Below are positions 48,506 to 60,700 of a stretch of 64,000 bases of DNA, one piece after another. Within the stretch, counting starts at the first letter, position 1. Every line of letters starts with the position of its first letter. Below the pieces are notes generated by a model. The model did not search any database. It saw only the letters and a program-made list of their open reading frames with translations, and was not told where the DNA came from. The translations under genes and the position numbers were made by a program. Source of the stretch: Hydractinia symbiolongicarpus (Eukaryota; Cnidaria; Hydrozoa; Anthoathecata; Hydractiniidae); contig NC_079888.1 in NCBI RefSeq assembly GCF_029227915.1, forward strand, positions 23,416,001 to 23,480,000, in the 5' to 3' direction.

Positions 48506-49270
48506 GTGGTGAAAAAGTAATTTAAAAAATCGTTCGGGAAATGAGTTTACTTCCTGGGTACTTTCTTTGTATACTTTTGACTATACGGGCCAAGCCCGGG
48601 ATTTACAGGAAATCGCGGGTTTTCGTTTGCCGGCGATTAAACTTCTTTTATTCAGCGTCTCATCAAAAATGAAAACATTTTTGAAAACTACAAGTCTCAT
48701 GCGTTTTAGTGGTGAAAAAAAAATTTAAAAAATCGTTCGGGAAATAAGTTTACTCCCTGGGTACTTTCTTTGTATACTTTTGACTATACGGGCCAAGCCC
48801 GGGATTTACGGGAAAACGCGGGATTTCGTTTGCCGGCGATTAAACCTCTTTTATTCAGCGTCCCATCAAATATGAAAATATTTTTGAAAACTACAAGTCT
48901 CATGCGTTTAGTGGTAAAAAAATAATATAAAAAATCGTTCGAGAAATGAGTTTACTCCCTGGTACTTTCTTTGTATACTTTTGACTATACGGCCAAGCCC
49001 GGGATTTACGGGAAATCGCGTGTTTCCGTTTGCCGGCGATTAAACTTCTTTTAATCAGCGTCTCATCAAAAGTGAAAACATTTTTAAAAACTACAAGTCT
49101 CATGCGTTTTAGTGGTGAAAAAAAAATTTAAAAAATCGTTCGGGAAATGAGTTTACTCCCTGGGTACTTTCTTTGTATACTTTTGACTGAACGGGCCGAG
49201 TCCGGGATTTACGGGAAATCGCAGATTTTCGTTTGCCGGCGATTAAACTTCTTTTATTCAGCGTCCCATC

Positions 49271-49286
49271 AAATATGAAAATATTT
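49271..49286. other. Alternative D3 dyad in AAATATG subtype
   Basis: This subtype differs from the standard D3 by two linked substitutions (A to T at position 163, C to T at position 171). The new sequence reads AAATAT-GAAA-ATATTT, a perfect 6-bp inverted repeat whose centre is moved by one base. The two changes travel together in almost every copy of the subtype (for example near 4374, 9213, 22365, 35714, 49270 and 61775), together with CCCATC upstream and GTTTAGTGGTAAAA downstream. Confidence 0.7.
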
Positions 49287-49516
49287 TTGAAAATTACAAG
49301 TCTCATGCGTTTAGTGGTAAAAAAATAATATAAAAAATCGTTCGGGAAATGAGTTTACTCCCTGGGTACTTTCTTTGTATACTTTTGACTATACGGGCCA
49401 AGCCCGGGATTTACGGGAAATCGCGGGTTTTCGTTTGCCGGCGATTAAACTTCTTTTATTCAGCGTCTCATCAAAAATGAAAACATTTTTGAAAACTACA
49501 AGTCTCATGCGTTTTA

Positions 49517-49700
49517 GTGGTGAAAAAATAATTTAAAAAATCGTTTGGGAAATGAGTTTACTCCCTGGGTACTTTCTTTGTATACTTTTGACTATACGGG
49601 CCAAGCCGGGATTTACAGGAAATCGCGGGTTAACTTCTTTTATTCAGCGTCTCATCAAAAATGAAAACATTTTTAAAAACTAAAAGTCTCATGCGTTTTA
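49517..49700 (+). repeat. 18-bp-deleted monomer (184 bp), copy 1 of 4
   Basis: The unit lacks 18 bases from position 117 onward, so GCGGGTT joins directly to AACTTC at about 49630. This removes TTCGTTTGCCGGCGATTA, one of the most conserved parts of the monomer. All four copies share ACAGGAAATCGCGGG upstream. Confidence 0.92.
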
Positions 49701-51320
49701 GTGGTGAAAAAGTAATTTAAAAAATCGTTCGGGAAATGAGTTTACTCCCTGGGTACTTTCTTTGTATACTTTTGACTATACGGGCCAAGCCCGGGATTTA
49801 CGGGAAATCGCAGGTTTTCGTTTGCCGGCGATTAAACTTCTTTTATTCAGCGTCTCATCAAAAATGAAAACATTTTTAAAAACTACAAGTCTTATGCGTT
49901 TTAGTGGTGAAAAAGTAATTTAAAAAATCGTTCGGGAAATGAGTTTACTCCCTGGGTACTTTCTTTGTATACTTTTGACTAAACGGGCCGAGTCCGGGAT
50001 TTACGGGAAATCGCAGATTTTCGTTTGCCGGCGATTAAACTTCTTTTATTCAGCGTCCCATCAAATATGAAAATATTTTTGAAAACTACAAGTCTCATGC
50101 GTTTAGTGGTAAAAAAATAATATACAAAATCGTTCGGGAAATGAGTTTACTCCCTGGGTACTTTCTTTGTATACTTTTGACTATACGGGCGAAGCCCGGG
50201 ATTTACGGGAAATCGCGGGTTTTTGTTTGCCGGCAATTAAATTTCTTTTATTCAGCGTCTCATCAAAAATGAAAACATTTTTAAAAACTACAAGTCTTAT
50301 GCGTTTTAGTGGTGAAAAAATAATTTAAAAAATCGTTCTGGAAATGAGTTTACTCCCTGGGTACTTTCTTTGTATACTTTTGACTATACGGGCCGAGTCC
50401 GGGATTTAGGGAAATCGCAGGTTTTCGTTTGCCGGCGATTAAACTGCTTTTATTCAGCGTCTCATCAAAAATGAAAACATTTTTGAAAACTACAAGTCTC
50501 ATGCGTTTTAGTGGTGAAAAAATAATTTAAAAAATCGTTCGGGAAATGAGTTTACTCCCTGGGTACTTTCTTTGTATACTTTTGACTATACGGGCCAAGC
50601 CCGGGATTTACGGGAAATCGCAGGTTTTCGTTTGCCGGCGATTAAACTTCTTTTATTCAGCGTCTCATCAAAAATGAAAACATTTTTAAAAACTACAAGT
50701 CTTATGCGTTTTAGTGGTGAAAAAGTAATTTAAAAAATCGTTCGGGAAATGAGTTTACTCCCTGGGTACTTTCTTTGTATACTTTTGACTAAACGGGCCG
50801 AGTCCGGGATTTACGGGAAATCGCAGATTTTCGTTTGCCGGCGATTAAACTTCTTTTATTCAGCGTCCCATCAAATATGAAAATATTTTTGAAAACTACA
50901 AGTCTCATGCGTTTAGTGGTAAAAAAATAATATACAAAATCGTTCGGGAAATGAGTTTACTCCCTGGGTACTTTCTTTGTATACTTTTCACTATACGGGC
51001 GAAGCCCGGGATTTACGGGAAATCGCGGGTTTTTGTTTGCCGGCAATTAAATTTCTTTTATTCAGCGTCTCATCAAAAATGAAAACATTTTTAAAAACTA
51101 CAAGTCTTATGCGTTTTAGTGGTGAAAAAATAATTTAAAAAATCGTTCTGGAAATGAGTTTACTCCCTGGGTACTTTCTTTGTATACTTTTGACTATACG
51201 GGCCGAGTCCGGGATTTAGGGAAATCGCAGGTTTTCGTTTGCCGGCGATTAAACTGCTTTTATTCAGCGTCTCATCAAAAATGAAAACATTTTTGAAAAC
51301 TACAAGTCTCATGCGTTTTA
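49701..51320 (+). repeat. 4-mer HOR, 810 bp x2, tandem
   Basis: 49701-50510 is repeated at 50511-51320. Shared markers are GACTAAACGGG (49978/50788), ATATACAAAATCG (50121/50931), GGGCGAAGCC and TTTTTGTTTGCCGGCAATTAAATTTC. The units alternate between the GCCAAG or GCGAAG class and the GCCGAG class. Few differences are visible, such as TTTTGAC/TTTTCAC near 50178/50988. Confidence 0.92.
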
Positions 51321-51725
51321 GTGGTGAAAAAATAATTTAAAAAATCGTTCGGGAAATGAGTTTACTCCCTGGGTACTTTCTTTGTATACTTTTGACTATA
51401 CGGGTCAAGCCCGGGATTTACGGGAAATCGCGGGTTTTCGTTTGCCGGCGATTAAACTTCTTTTATTCAGCGTCTCATCAAAAATGAAAACATTTTTAAA
51501 AACTACAAGTCTTATGCGTTTTAGTGGTGAAAAAATAATTTAAAAAATCGTTCTGGAAATGAGTTTACTCCCTGGGTACTTTCTTTGTATACTTTTGACT
51601 ATACGGGCCGAGTCCGGGATTTAGGGAAATCGCAGGTTTTCGTTTGCCGGCGATTAAACTGCTTTTATTCAGCGTCTCATCAAAAATGAAAACATTTTTG
51701 AAAACTACAAGTCTCATGCGTTTTA

Positions 51726-51909
51726 GTGGTGAAAAAATAATTTAAAAAATCGTTTGGGAAATGAGTTTACTCCCTGGGTACTTTCTTTGTATACTTTTGA
51801 CTATACGGGCCAAGCCGGGATTTACAGGAAATCGCGGGTTAACTTCTTTTATTCAGCGTCTCATCAAAAATGAAAACATTTTTAAAAACTACAAGTCTTA
51901 TGCGTTTTA
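51726..51909 (+). repeat. 18-bp-deleted monomer, copy 2
   Basis: Same joint, near 51839, in a TCGTTTGGG, GCCAAGCCGGG background. Confidence 0.92.
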
Positions 51910-54541
51910 GTGGTGAAAAAATAATTTAAAAAATCGTTCCGGAAATGAGTTTACTCACAGGGTACTTTCTTTGTATACATTCGACTATACGTGCCAAGCC
52001 CGGGATTTACGGGAAATCGCGGGTTTTCGTTTGCCGGCGATTAAACTGCTTTTATTCAGCGTCTCATCAAAAATGAAAACATTCTTGAAAACTACAAGTC
52101 TCATGCGTTTTAGTGGTGAAATAATAATTTAAAATATCGTTTGGGAAATGAGTTTACTCCCTGGGTACTTTTTTGTATACTTTTGACTATACGGGCCGAG
52201 TCCAGGATTTACGGGAAATCGCAGGTTTTCGTTTGCCGGCGATTAAACTTCTTTTATTCAGCGTCTCATCAGAAATGAAAACATTTTTAAAAACTAAAAG
52301 TCTCATGCGTTTTATTGGTGAAAAAGTAATTTAAAAAATCGTTCGGGAAAAGAGTTTATTCCCTGGGTACTTTCTTTGTATACTTTTGACTATACGGGCC
52401 AAGCCCGGGATTTACGGGAAATTGCGGGTTTTCGTTTGCCGGCGATTAAACTTCTTTTATTCAGCGTCTCATCAAAAATGAAAACATTTTTAAAAACTAC
52501 AAGTCTCATGCGTTTTAGTGGTGAAAAAGTAATTTAAAAAATCGTTCGGGAAATGAGTTTACTCCCTGGGTACTTTCTTTGTATACTTTTGACTAAACGG
52601 GCCGAGCCCGGGATTAACGGGAAATCGCAGGTTTTCGTTTGCCGGCGATTAAACTTCTTTTATTCAGCGTCTCATCAAAAATGAAAACATTTTTGAAAAC
52701 TACAAGTCTCATGCGTTTAGTGGTAAAAAAATAATATAAAAAATCGTTCGGGAAATGAGTTTACTCCCTGGGTACTTTTTTTGTATACTTTTGACTATAC
52801 GGGCCAAGCCCGGGATTTACGGGAAATCGCGGGTTTTCGTTTGCCGGCGATTAAACTTCTTTTATTCAGAGTCTCATCAAAAATGAAAACATTTTTAAAA
52901 ACTTCTAGTCTTATGCGTTTTAGTGGTGAAAAAATAATTTAAAAAATCGTTCTGGAAATGAGTTTACTCCCTGGGTACTTTCTTTGTATACTTTTGACTA
53001 TACGGGCCGAGTCCGGGATTTAGGGAAATCGCAGGTTTTCGTTTGCCGGCGATTAAACTTCTTTTATTCAGCGTCTCATCAAAAATGAAAACATTTTTAA
53101 AAACTAAAAGTCTCATGCGTTTTACTGGTGAAAAAGTAATTTAAAAAATCGTTCGGGAAAAGAGTTTACTCCCTGGGTACTTTCTTTGTATACTTTTGAC
53201 TATACGGGCCAAGCCCGGGATTTACGGGAAATCGCGGGTTTTCGTTTGCCGGCGTTTAAACTTCTTTTATTCAGCGTCTCATCAAAAATGAAAACATTTT
53301 TAAAAACTACAAGTCTCATGCGTTTTAGTGGTGAAAAAGTAATTTAACAAATCGTTCGGGAAATGAGTTTACTCTCTGGGTACTTTCTTTGTATACTTTT
53401 GACTAAACGGGCCGAGTCCGGGATTTACGGGAAATCGCAGATTTTCGTTTGCCGGCGATTAAACTTCTTTTATTCAGCGTCCCATCAAATATGAAAATAT
53501 TTTTGAAAACTACAAGTCTCATGCGTTTAGTGGTAAAAAAATAATATAAAAAATCGTTCGGGAAATGAATTTACTCCCTGGGTACTTTCTTTGTATACTT
53601 TTGACTATACGGGCCAAGCCCGGGATTTACGGGAAATCGCGGGTTTTCGTTTGCCGGCGATTAAACTTCTTTTATTCAGCGTCTCATCAAAAATGAAAAC
53701 ATTTTTAAAAACTACAAGTCTCATGCGTTTTAGTGGTGAAAAAATAATTTAAAAAATCGTTCTGGAAATGAGTTTACTCCCTGGGTACTTTCTTTGTATA
53801 CTTTTGACTATACGGGCCGAGTCCGGGATTTAGGGAAATCGCAGGTTTTCGTTTGCCGGCGATTAAACTGCTTTTATTCAGCGTCTCATCAAAAATGAAA
53901 ACATTTTTGAAAACTACAAGTCTCATGCGTTTTAGTGGTGAAAAAATAATTTAAAAAATCGTTCTGGAAATGAGTTTACTCCCTGGGTACTTTCTTTGTA
54001 TACTTTTGACTATACGGGCCGAGTCCGGGATTTTCAGGAAATCGCAGATTTTCGTTTGCCGGCGATTAAACTTCTTTTATTCAGCGTCCCATCAAATATG
54101 AAAATATTTTTGAAAACTACAAGTCTCATGCGTTTAGTGGTAAAAAAATAATATAAAAAATCGTTCGGGAAATGAGTTTACTCCCTTGGTACTTTCTTTG
54201 TATACTTTTGACTATACGGGCCAAGCCCGGGATTTACGGGAAATCGCGGGTTTTTCTTTGCCGGCGATTAAACTTCTTTTAATCAGCGTCTCATCAAAAA
54301 TGAAAACATTTTTAAAAACTACAAGTCTTATGCGTTTTAGTGGTGAAAAAATAATTTAAAAAATCGTTCTGGAAATGAGTTTACTCCCTGGGTACTTTCT
54401 TTGTATACTTTTGACTATACGGGCCGAGTCCGGGATTTAGGGAAATCGCAGGTTTTCGTTTGCCGGCGATTAAACTGCTTTTATTTAGCGTCTCATCAAA
54501 AATGAAAACATTTTTGAAAACTACAAGTCTCATGCGTTTTA

Positions 54542-54725
54542 GTGGTGAAAAAATAATTTAAAAAATCGTTTGGGAAATGAGTTTACTCTCTGGGTACTTT
54601 CTTTGTATACTTTTGACTATACGGGCCAAGCCGGGATTTACAGGAAATCGCGGGTTAACTTCTTTTATTCAGCGTCTCATCAAAAATGAAAACATTTTTA
54701 AAAACTGCAAGTCTTATGCGTTTTA
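54542..54725 (+). repeat. 18-bp-deleted monomer, copy 3
   Basis: Same joint, near 54655; this copy has TTTACTCTCTGGG. Confidence 0.92.
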
Positions 54726-55535
54726 GTGGTGAAAAAATAATTTAAAAAATCATTCTGGAAATGAGTTTACTCCCTGGGTACTTTCTTTGTATACTTTTGA
54801 CTATACGGGCCGAGTCCGGGATTTAGGGAAATCGCAGGTTTTCGTTTGCCGGCGATTAAACTGCTTTTATTCAGCGTCTCATCAAAAATGAAAACATTTT
54901 TGAAAACTACAAGTCTCATGCGTTTTAGTGGTGAAAAAATAATTTAAAAAATCGTTCGCGAAATGAGTTTACTCCCTGGGTACTTTCTTTGTATACTTTT
55001 GACTATACGGGCCAAGCCCGGGATTTACGGGAAATCGCGGGTTTTCGTTTGCCGGCGATTAATTTTCTTTTATTCAGCGTCTCATCAAAAATGAAAACAT
55101 TTTTAAAAACTACAAGTCTTATGCGTTTTAGTGGTGAAAAAATAATTTAAAAAATCGTTCTGGAAATGAGTTTACTCCCTGGGTACTTTCTTTGTATACT
55201 TTTGACTATACGGGCCGAGTCCGGGATTTAGGGAAATCGCAGTTTTTCGTTTGCCGGCGATTAAACTGCTTTTATTCAGCGTCTCATCAAAAATGAAAAC
55301 ATTTTTGAAAACTACAAGTCTCATGCGTTTTAGTGGTGAAAAAATAATTTAAAAAATCGTTTGGGAAAAGAGTTTACTCCCTGGGTACTTTCTTTGTATA
55401 CTTTTGACTATACGGGCCAAGCCCGGGATTTACGGGAAATTGCGGGTTTTCGTTTGCCGGCGATTAAACTTCTTTTATTCAGCGTCTCATCAAAAATGAA
55501 AACATTTTTAAAAACTACAAGTCTCATGCGTTTTA

Positions 55536-55738
55536 GTGGTGAAAAAGGAATTTAAAAAATCGTTCGGGAAATGAGTTTACTCCCTGGGTACTTTCTTTGT
55601 ATACATTCGACTATACGTGCCAAGCCCGGGATTTACGGGAAATCGCGGGTTTTCGTTTGCCGGCGATTAAACTGCTTTTATTCAGCGTCTCATCAAAAAT
55701 GAAAACATTCTTGAAAACTACAAGTCTCATGCGTTTTA
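55536..55738 (+). repeat. Chimeric K/standard monomer
   Basis: The left part has the standard TTCGGG and CTCCCTGGG; the right part has the K-type CATTCGACTATACGTGCC, CTGC and CATTCTTG. The same chimera is present in the duplicate at 58777-58979, so it formed before that duplication. Confidence 0.8.
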
Positions 55739-57561
55739 GTGGTGAAATAATAATTTAAAAAATCGTTTGGGAAATGAGTTTACTCCCTGGGTACTTTTTT
55801 GTATACTTTTGACTATACGGGCCGAGTCCAGGATTTACGGGAAATCGCAGGTTTTCGTTTGCCGGAGATTAAACTTCTTTTATTCAGCGTCTCATTAGAA
55901 ATGAAAACATTTTTAAAAACTAAAAGTCTCATGCGTTTTATTGGTGAAAAAGTAATTTAAAAAATCGTTCGGGAAAAGAGTTTACTCCCTGGGTACTTTC
56001 TTTGTATACTTTTGACTATACGGGCCAAGCCCGGGATTTACGGGAAATTGCGGGTTTTCGTTTGCCGGCGATTAAACTTCTTTTATTCATCGTCTCATCA
56101 AAAATGAAAACATTTTTAAAAACTACAAGTCTCATGCGTTTTAGTGGTGAAAAAGTAATTTAAAAAATCGTTCGGGAAATGAGTTTACTCCCTGGGTACT
56201 TTCTTTGTATACTTTTGACTAAACAGGCCGAGTCCGGGATTTACGGGAAATCGCAGATTTTCGTTTGCCGGCGATTAAACTTCTTTTATTCAGCGTCCCA
56301 TTAAATATGAAAATATTTTTGAAAACTACAAGTCTCATGCGTTTAGTGGTAAAAAAATAATATAAAAAATCGTTCGGGAAATGAGTTTACTCCCTGGATA
56401 CTTTTTTGTATACTTTTGACTATACGGGCCGAGTCCAGGATTTACGGGAAATCGCAGGTTTTCGTTTGCCGGCGATTAAACTTCTTTTATTCAGCGTCCC
56501 ATCAGAAATGAAAACATTTTTAAAAACTAAAAGTCTCATGCGTTTTATTGGTAAAAAAGTAATTTAAAAAATCGTTCGGGAAAAGAGTTTACTCCCTGGG
56601 TACTTTCTTTGTATACTTTTGACTATACGGGCCAAGCCCGGGATTTACGGGAAATTGCGGGTTTTCGTTTGCCGGCGATTAAACTTCTTTTATTCAGCGT
56701 CTCATCAAAAATGAAAACATTTTTAAAAACTACAAGTCTCATGCGTTTTAGTGGTGAAAAGGTAATTTAAAAAATCGTTCGGGAAATGAGTTTACTCCCT
56801 GGGTACTTTCTTTGTATACTTTTGACTAAACGGGCCGAGTCCGGGATTTACGGGAAATCGCAGATTTTCGTTTGCCGGCGATTAAACTTTTTTTATTCAG
56901 CGTCCCATCAAATATGAAAATATTTTTGAAAACTACAAGTCTCATGCGTTTTAGTGGTGAAAAGGTAATTTAAAAAATCGTTCGGGAAATGAGTTTACTC
57001 CCTGGGTACTTTCTTTGTATACTTTTGACTAAACGGGCCGAGTCCGGGATTTACGGGAAATCGCAGATTTTCGTTTGCCGGCGATTAAACTTTTTTTATT
57101 CAGCGTCCCATCAAATATGAAAATATTTTTGAAAACTACAAGTCTCATGCGTTTAGTGGTAAAAAAATAATATAAAAAATCGTTCGGGAAATGAGTTTAC
57201 TCCCTGGGTACTTTCTTTGTATACTTTTGACTATACGGGCCAAGACCGGGATTTACGGGAAATCGCGGGTTTTCGTTTGCCGGCGATTAAACTTCTTTTA
57301 TTCAGCGTCTCATCAAAAATGAAAACATTTTTAAAAACTAAAAGTCTCATGCGTTTTAGTGGTGAAAAAGTAATTTAAAAAATTGTTCGGAAAAAGAGAT
57401 TACTCCCTGGGTACTTTCTTTGTATACTTTTGACTATACGGGCCAAGCCCGGGATTTACGGGAAATTGCGGGTTTTCGTTTGCCGGCGATTAAACTTCTT
57501 TTATTCAGCGTCTCATCAAAAATGAAAACATTTTTAAAAACTACAAGTCTCATGCGTTTTA

Positions 57562-57763
57562 GTGGTGAAAAAGTAATTTAAAAAATCGTTCGGGAAATGA
57601 GTTTACTCCCTGGGTACTTTCTTTGTATACTTTTGACTAAACGGGCCGAGTCCGGGATTTACGGGAAATCGCAGATTTTCGTTTGCCGGCGATTAAACTT
57701 CTTTTATTCAGCGTCCCATCAAATATGAAAACATTTTTAAAAACTAAAAGTCTCATGCGTTTT
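57562..57763 (+). repeat. Chimeric monomer at a one-unit deletion
   Basis: The unit begins as an ACTAAACGGG/CCCATCAAATATG unit and ends ACATTTTTAAAAACTAAAAG. The right-hand copy has these two ends in two successive units (about 61005 and 61208). The switch falls between 57726 and 57731. This fits an in-register deletion of exactly one monomer. Confidence 0.85.
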
Positions 57764-60700
57764 AGTGGTGAAAAAGTAATTTAAAAAATCGTTCGGGAAA
57801 AGAGATTACTCCCTGCGTACTTTCTTTGTATACTTTTGACTATACGGGCCAAGCCCGGGATTTACGGGAAATCGCGGGTTTTCGTTTGCCGGCGATTAAA
57901 CTTCTTTTATTCAGCGTCTCATCAAAAATGAAAACATTTTTAAAAACTACAAGTCTCATGCGTTTTAGTGGTGAAAAATAATTTAAAAAATCGTTCGGGA
58001 AATGAGTTTACTCCATGGGTACTTTCTTTGTATACTTTTGACTAATCGGGCCGAGTCCGCGATTTACGGGAAATCGCAGATTTTCGTTTGCCGGCGATTA
58101 AACTTCTTTTATTCAGCGTCCCATCAAATATGAAAATATTTTTGAAAACTACAAGTCTCATGCGTTTAGCGGTAAAAAAATATTATAAAAAATCGTTCGG
58201 GAAATGAGTTTACTCCCTGGGTACTTTCTTTGTATTCTTTTGACTATATGGGCCAAGCCCGGGATTTTCGGGAAATCACGGGTTTTCGTTTGCCGGCGAT
58301 TAAACTTCTTTTATTCAGCGTCTCATCAAAAATGAAAACATTTTTAAAAACTACAAGTCTTATGCGTTTTAGTGGTGAAAAAATAATTTAAAAAATCGTT
58401 CTGGAAATGAGTTTACTCTCTGGGTACTTTCTTTGTATACTTTTGACTATACGGGCCGAGTCCGGGATTTAGGGAAATCGCAGGTTTTCGTTTGCCGGCG
58501 ATTAAACTGCTTTTATTCAGCGTCTCATCAAAAATGAAAACATTTTTGAAAACTACAAGTCTCATGCGTTTTAGTGGTGAAAAAATAATTTAAAAAATCG
58601 TTTGGGAAAAGAGTTTACTCCCTGGGTACTTTCTTTGTATACTTTTGACTATACGGGCCAAGCCCGGGATTTACGGGAAATTGCGGGTTTTCGTTTGCCG
58701 GCGATTAAACTTCTTTTATTCAGCGTCTCATCAAAAATGAAAACATTTTTAAAAACTACAAGTCTCATGCGTTTTAGTGGTGAAAAAGGAATTTAAAAAA
58801 TCGTTCGGGAAATGAGTTTACTCCCTGGGTACTTTCTTTGTATACATTCGACTATACGTGCCAAGCCCGGGATTTACGGGAAATCGCGGGTTTTCGTTTG
58901 CCGGCGATTAAACTGCTTTTATTCAGCGTCTCATCAAAAATGAAAACATTCTTGAAAACTACAAGTCTCATGCGTTTTAGTGGTGAAATAATAATTTAAA
59001 AAATCGTTTGGGAAATGAGTTTACTCCCTGGGTACTTTTTTGTATACTTTTGACTATACGGGCCGAGTCCAGGATTTACGGGAAATCGCAGGTTTTCGTT
59101 TGCCGGAGATTAAACTTCTTTTATTCAGCGTCTCATTAGAAATGAAAACATTTTTAAAAACTAAAAGTCTCATGCGTTTTATTGGTGAAAAAGTAATTTA
59201 AAAAATCGTTCGGGAAAAGAGTTTACTCCCTGGGTACTTTCTTTGTATACTTTTGACTATACGGGCCAAGCCCGGGATTTACGGGAAATTGCGGGTTTTC
59301 GTTTGCCGGCGATTAAACTTCTTTTATTCATCGTCTCATCAAAAATGAAAACATTTTTAAAAACTACAAGTCTCATGCGTTTTAGTGGTGAAAAAGTAAT
59401 TTAAAAAATCGTTCGGGAAATGAGTTTACTCCCTGGGTACTTTCTTTGTATACTTTTGACTAAACGGGCCGAGTCCGGGATTTACGGGAAATCGCAGATT
59501 TTCGTTTGCCGGCGATTAAACTTCTTTTATTCAGCGTCCCATTAAATATGAAAATATTTTTGAAAACTACAAGTCTCATGCGTTTAGTGGTAAAAAAATA
59601 ATATAAAAAATCGTTCGGGAAATGAGTTTACTCCCTGGGTACTTTTTTGTATACTTTTGACTATACGGGCCGAGTCCAGGATTTACGGGAAATCGCAGGT
59701 TTTCGTTTGCCGGCGATTAAACTTCTTTTATTCAGCGTCCCATCAGAAATGAAAACATTTTTAAAAACTAAAAGTCTCATGCGTTTTATTGGTAAAAAAG
59801 TAATTTAAAAAATCGTTCGGGAAAAGAGTTTACTCCCTGGGTACTTTCTTTGTATACTTTTGACTATACGGGCCAAGCCCGGGATTTACGGGAAATTGCG
59901 GGTTTTCGTTTGCCGGCGATTAAACTTCTTTTATTCAGCGTCTCATCAAAAATGAAAACATTTTTAAAAACTACAAGTCTCATGCGTTTTAGTGGTGAAA
60001 AGGTAATTTAAAAAATCGTTCGGGAAATGAGTTTACTCCCTGGGTACTTTCTTTGTATACTTTTGACTAAACGGGCCGAGTCCGGGATTTACGGGAAATC
60101 GCAGATTTTCGTTTTTAGGCGATTAAACTTTTTTTATTCAGCGTCCCATCAAATATAAAAATATTTTTGAAAACTACAAGTCTCATGCGTTTAGTGGTAA
60201 AAAAATAATATAAAAAATCGTTCGGGAAATGAGTTTACTCCCTGGGTACTTTCTTTGTATACTTTTGACTATACGGGCCAAGCCCGGGATTTACGGGAAA
60301 TCGCGGGTTTTCGTTTGCCGTCGATTAAACTTCTTTTATTCAGCGTCTCATCAAAAATGAAAACATTTTTAAAAACTACAAGTCTCATGCGTTTTAGTGG
60401 TGAAAAGGTAATTTAAAAAATCGTTCGGGAAATGAGTTTACTCCCTGGGTACTTTCTTTGTATACTTTTGACTAAACGGGCGGAGTCCGGGATTTACGGG
60501 AAATCGCAGATTTTCGTTTGCCGGCGATTAAACTTTTTTTATTCAGCGTCCCATCAAATATGAAAATATTTTTGAAAACTACAAGTCTCATGCGTTTAGT
60601 GGTAAAAAAATAATATAAAAAATCGTTCGGGAAATGAGTTTACTCCCTGGGTACTTTCTTTGTATACTTTTGACTATACGGGCCAAGCCCGGGATTTACG

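Larger units (their letters stand above)
47291..49700 (+). repeat. Array block R8: divergent transition
   Basis: Right of the homogeneous block the units become mixed again. Examples are TATAGTTTTG near 47356, a one-T deletion in GTATACTTTGAC near 47964, GTCTCAAGCG near 47690, a K unit near 48144, the divergent pair at 48100-48505 and the first AAATATG units since 38.8 kb (48868, 49270). No gene or unique sequence is present. Confidence 0.8.
51321..55075 (+). repeat. Array block R9: mixed units
   Basis: This stretch holds GAGTCCGGGATTTAGGG, GCCAAGCCC, AAATATG and ACTAAACGGG units, one K unit near 51955, two 18-bp-deleted units, and the first units with GGGAAAAGAG in place of GGGAAATGAG (52350, 53155). 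I see no long exact duplication inside it and no gene. Confidence 0.75.
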
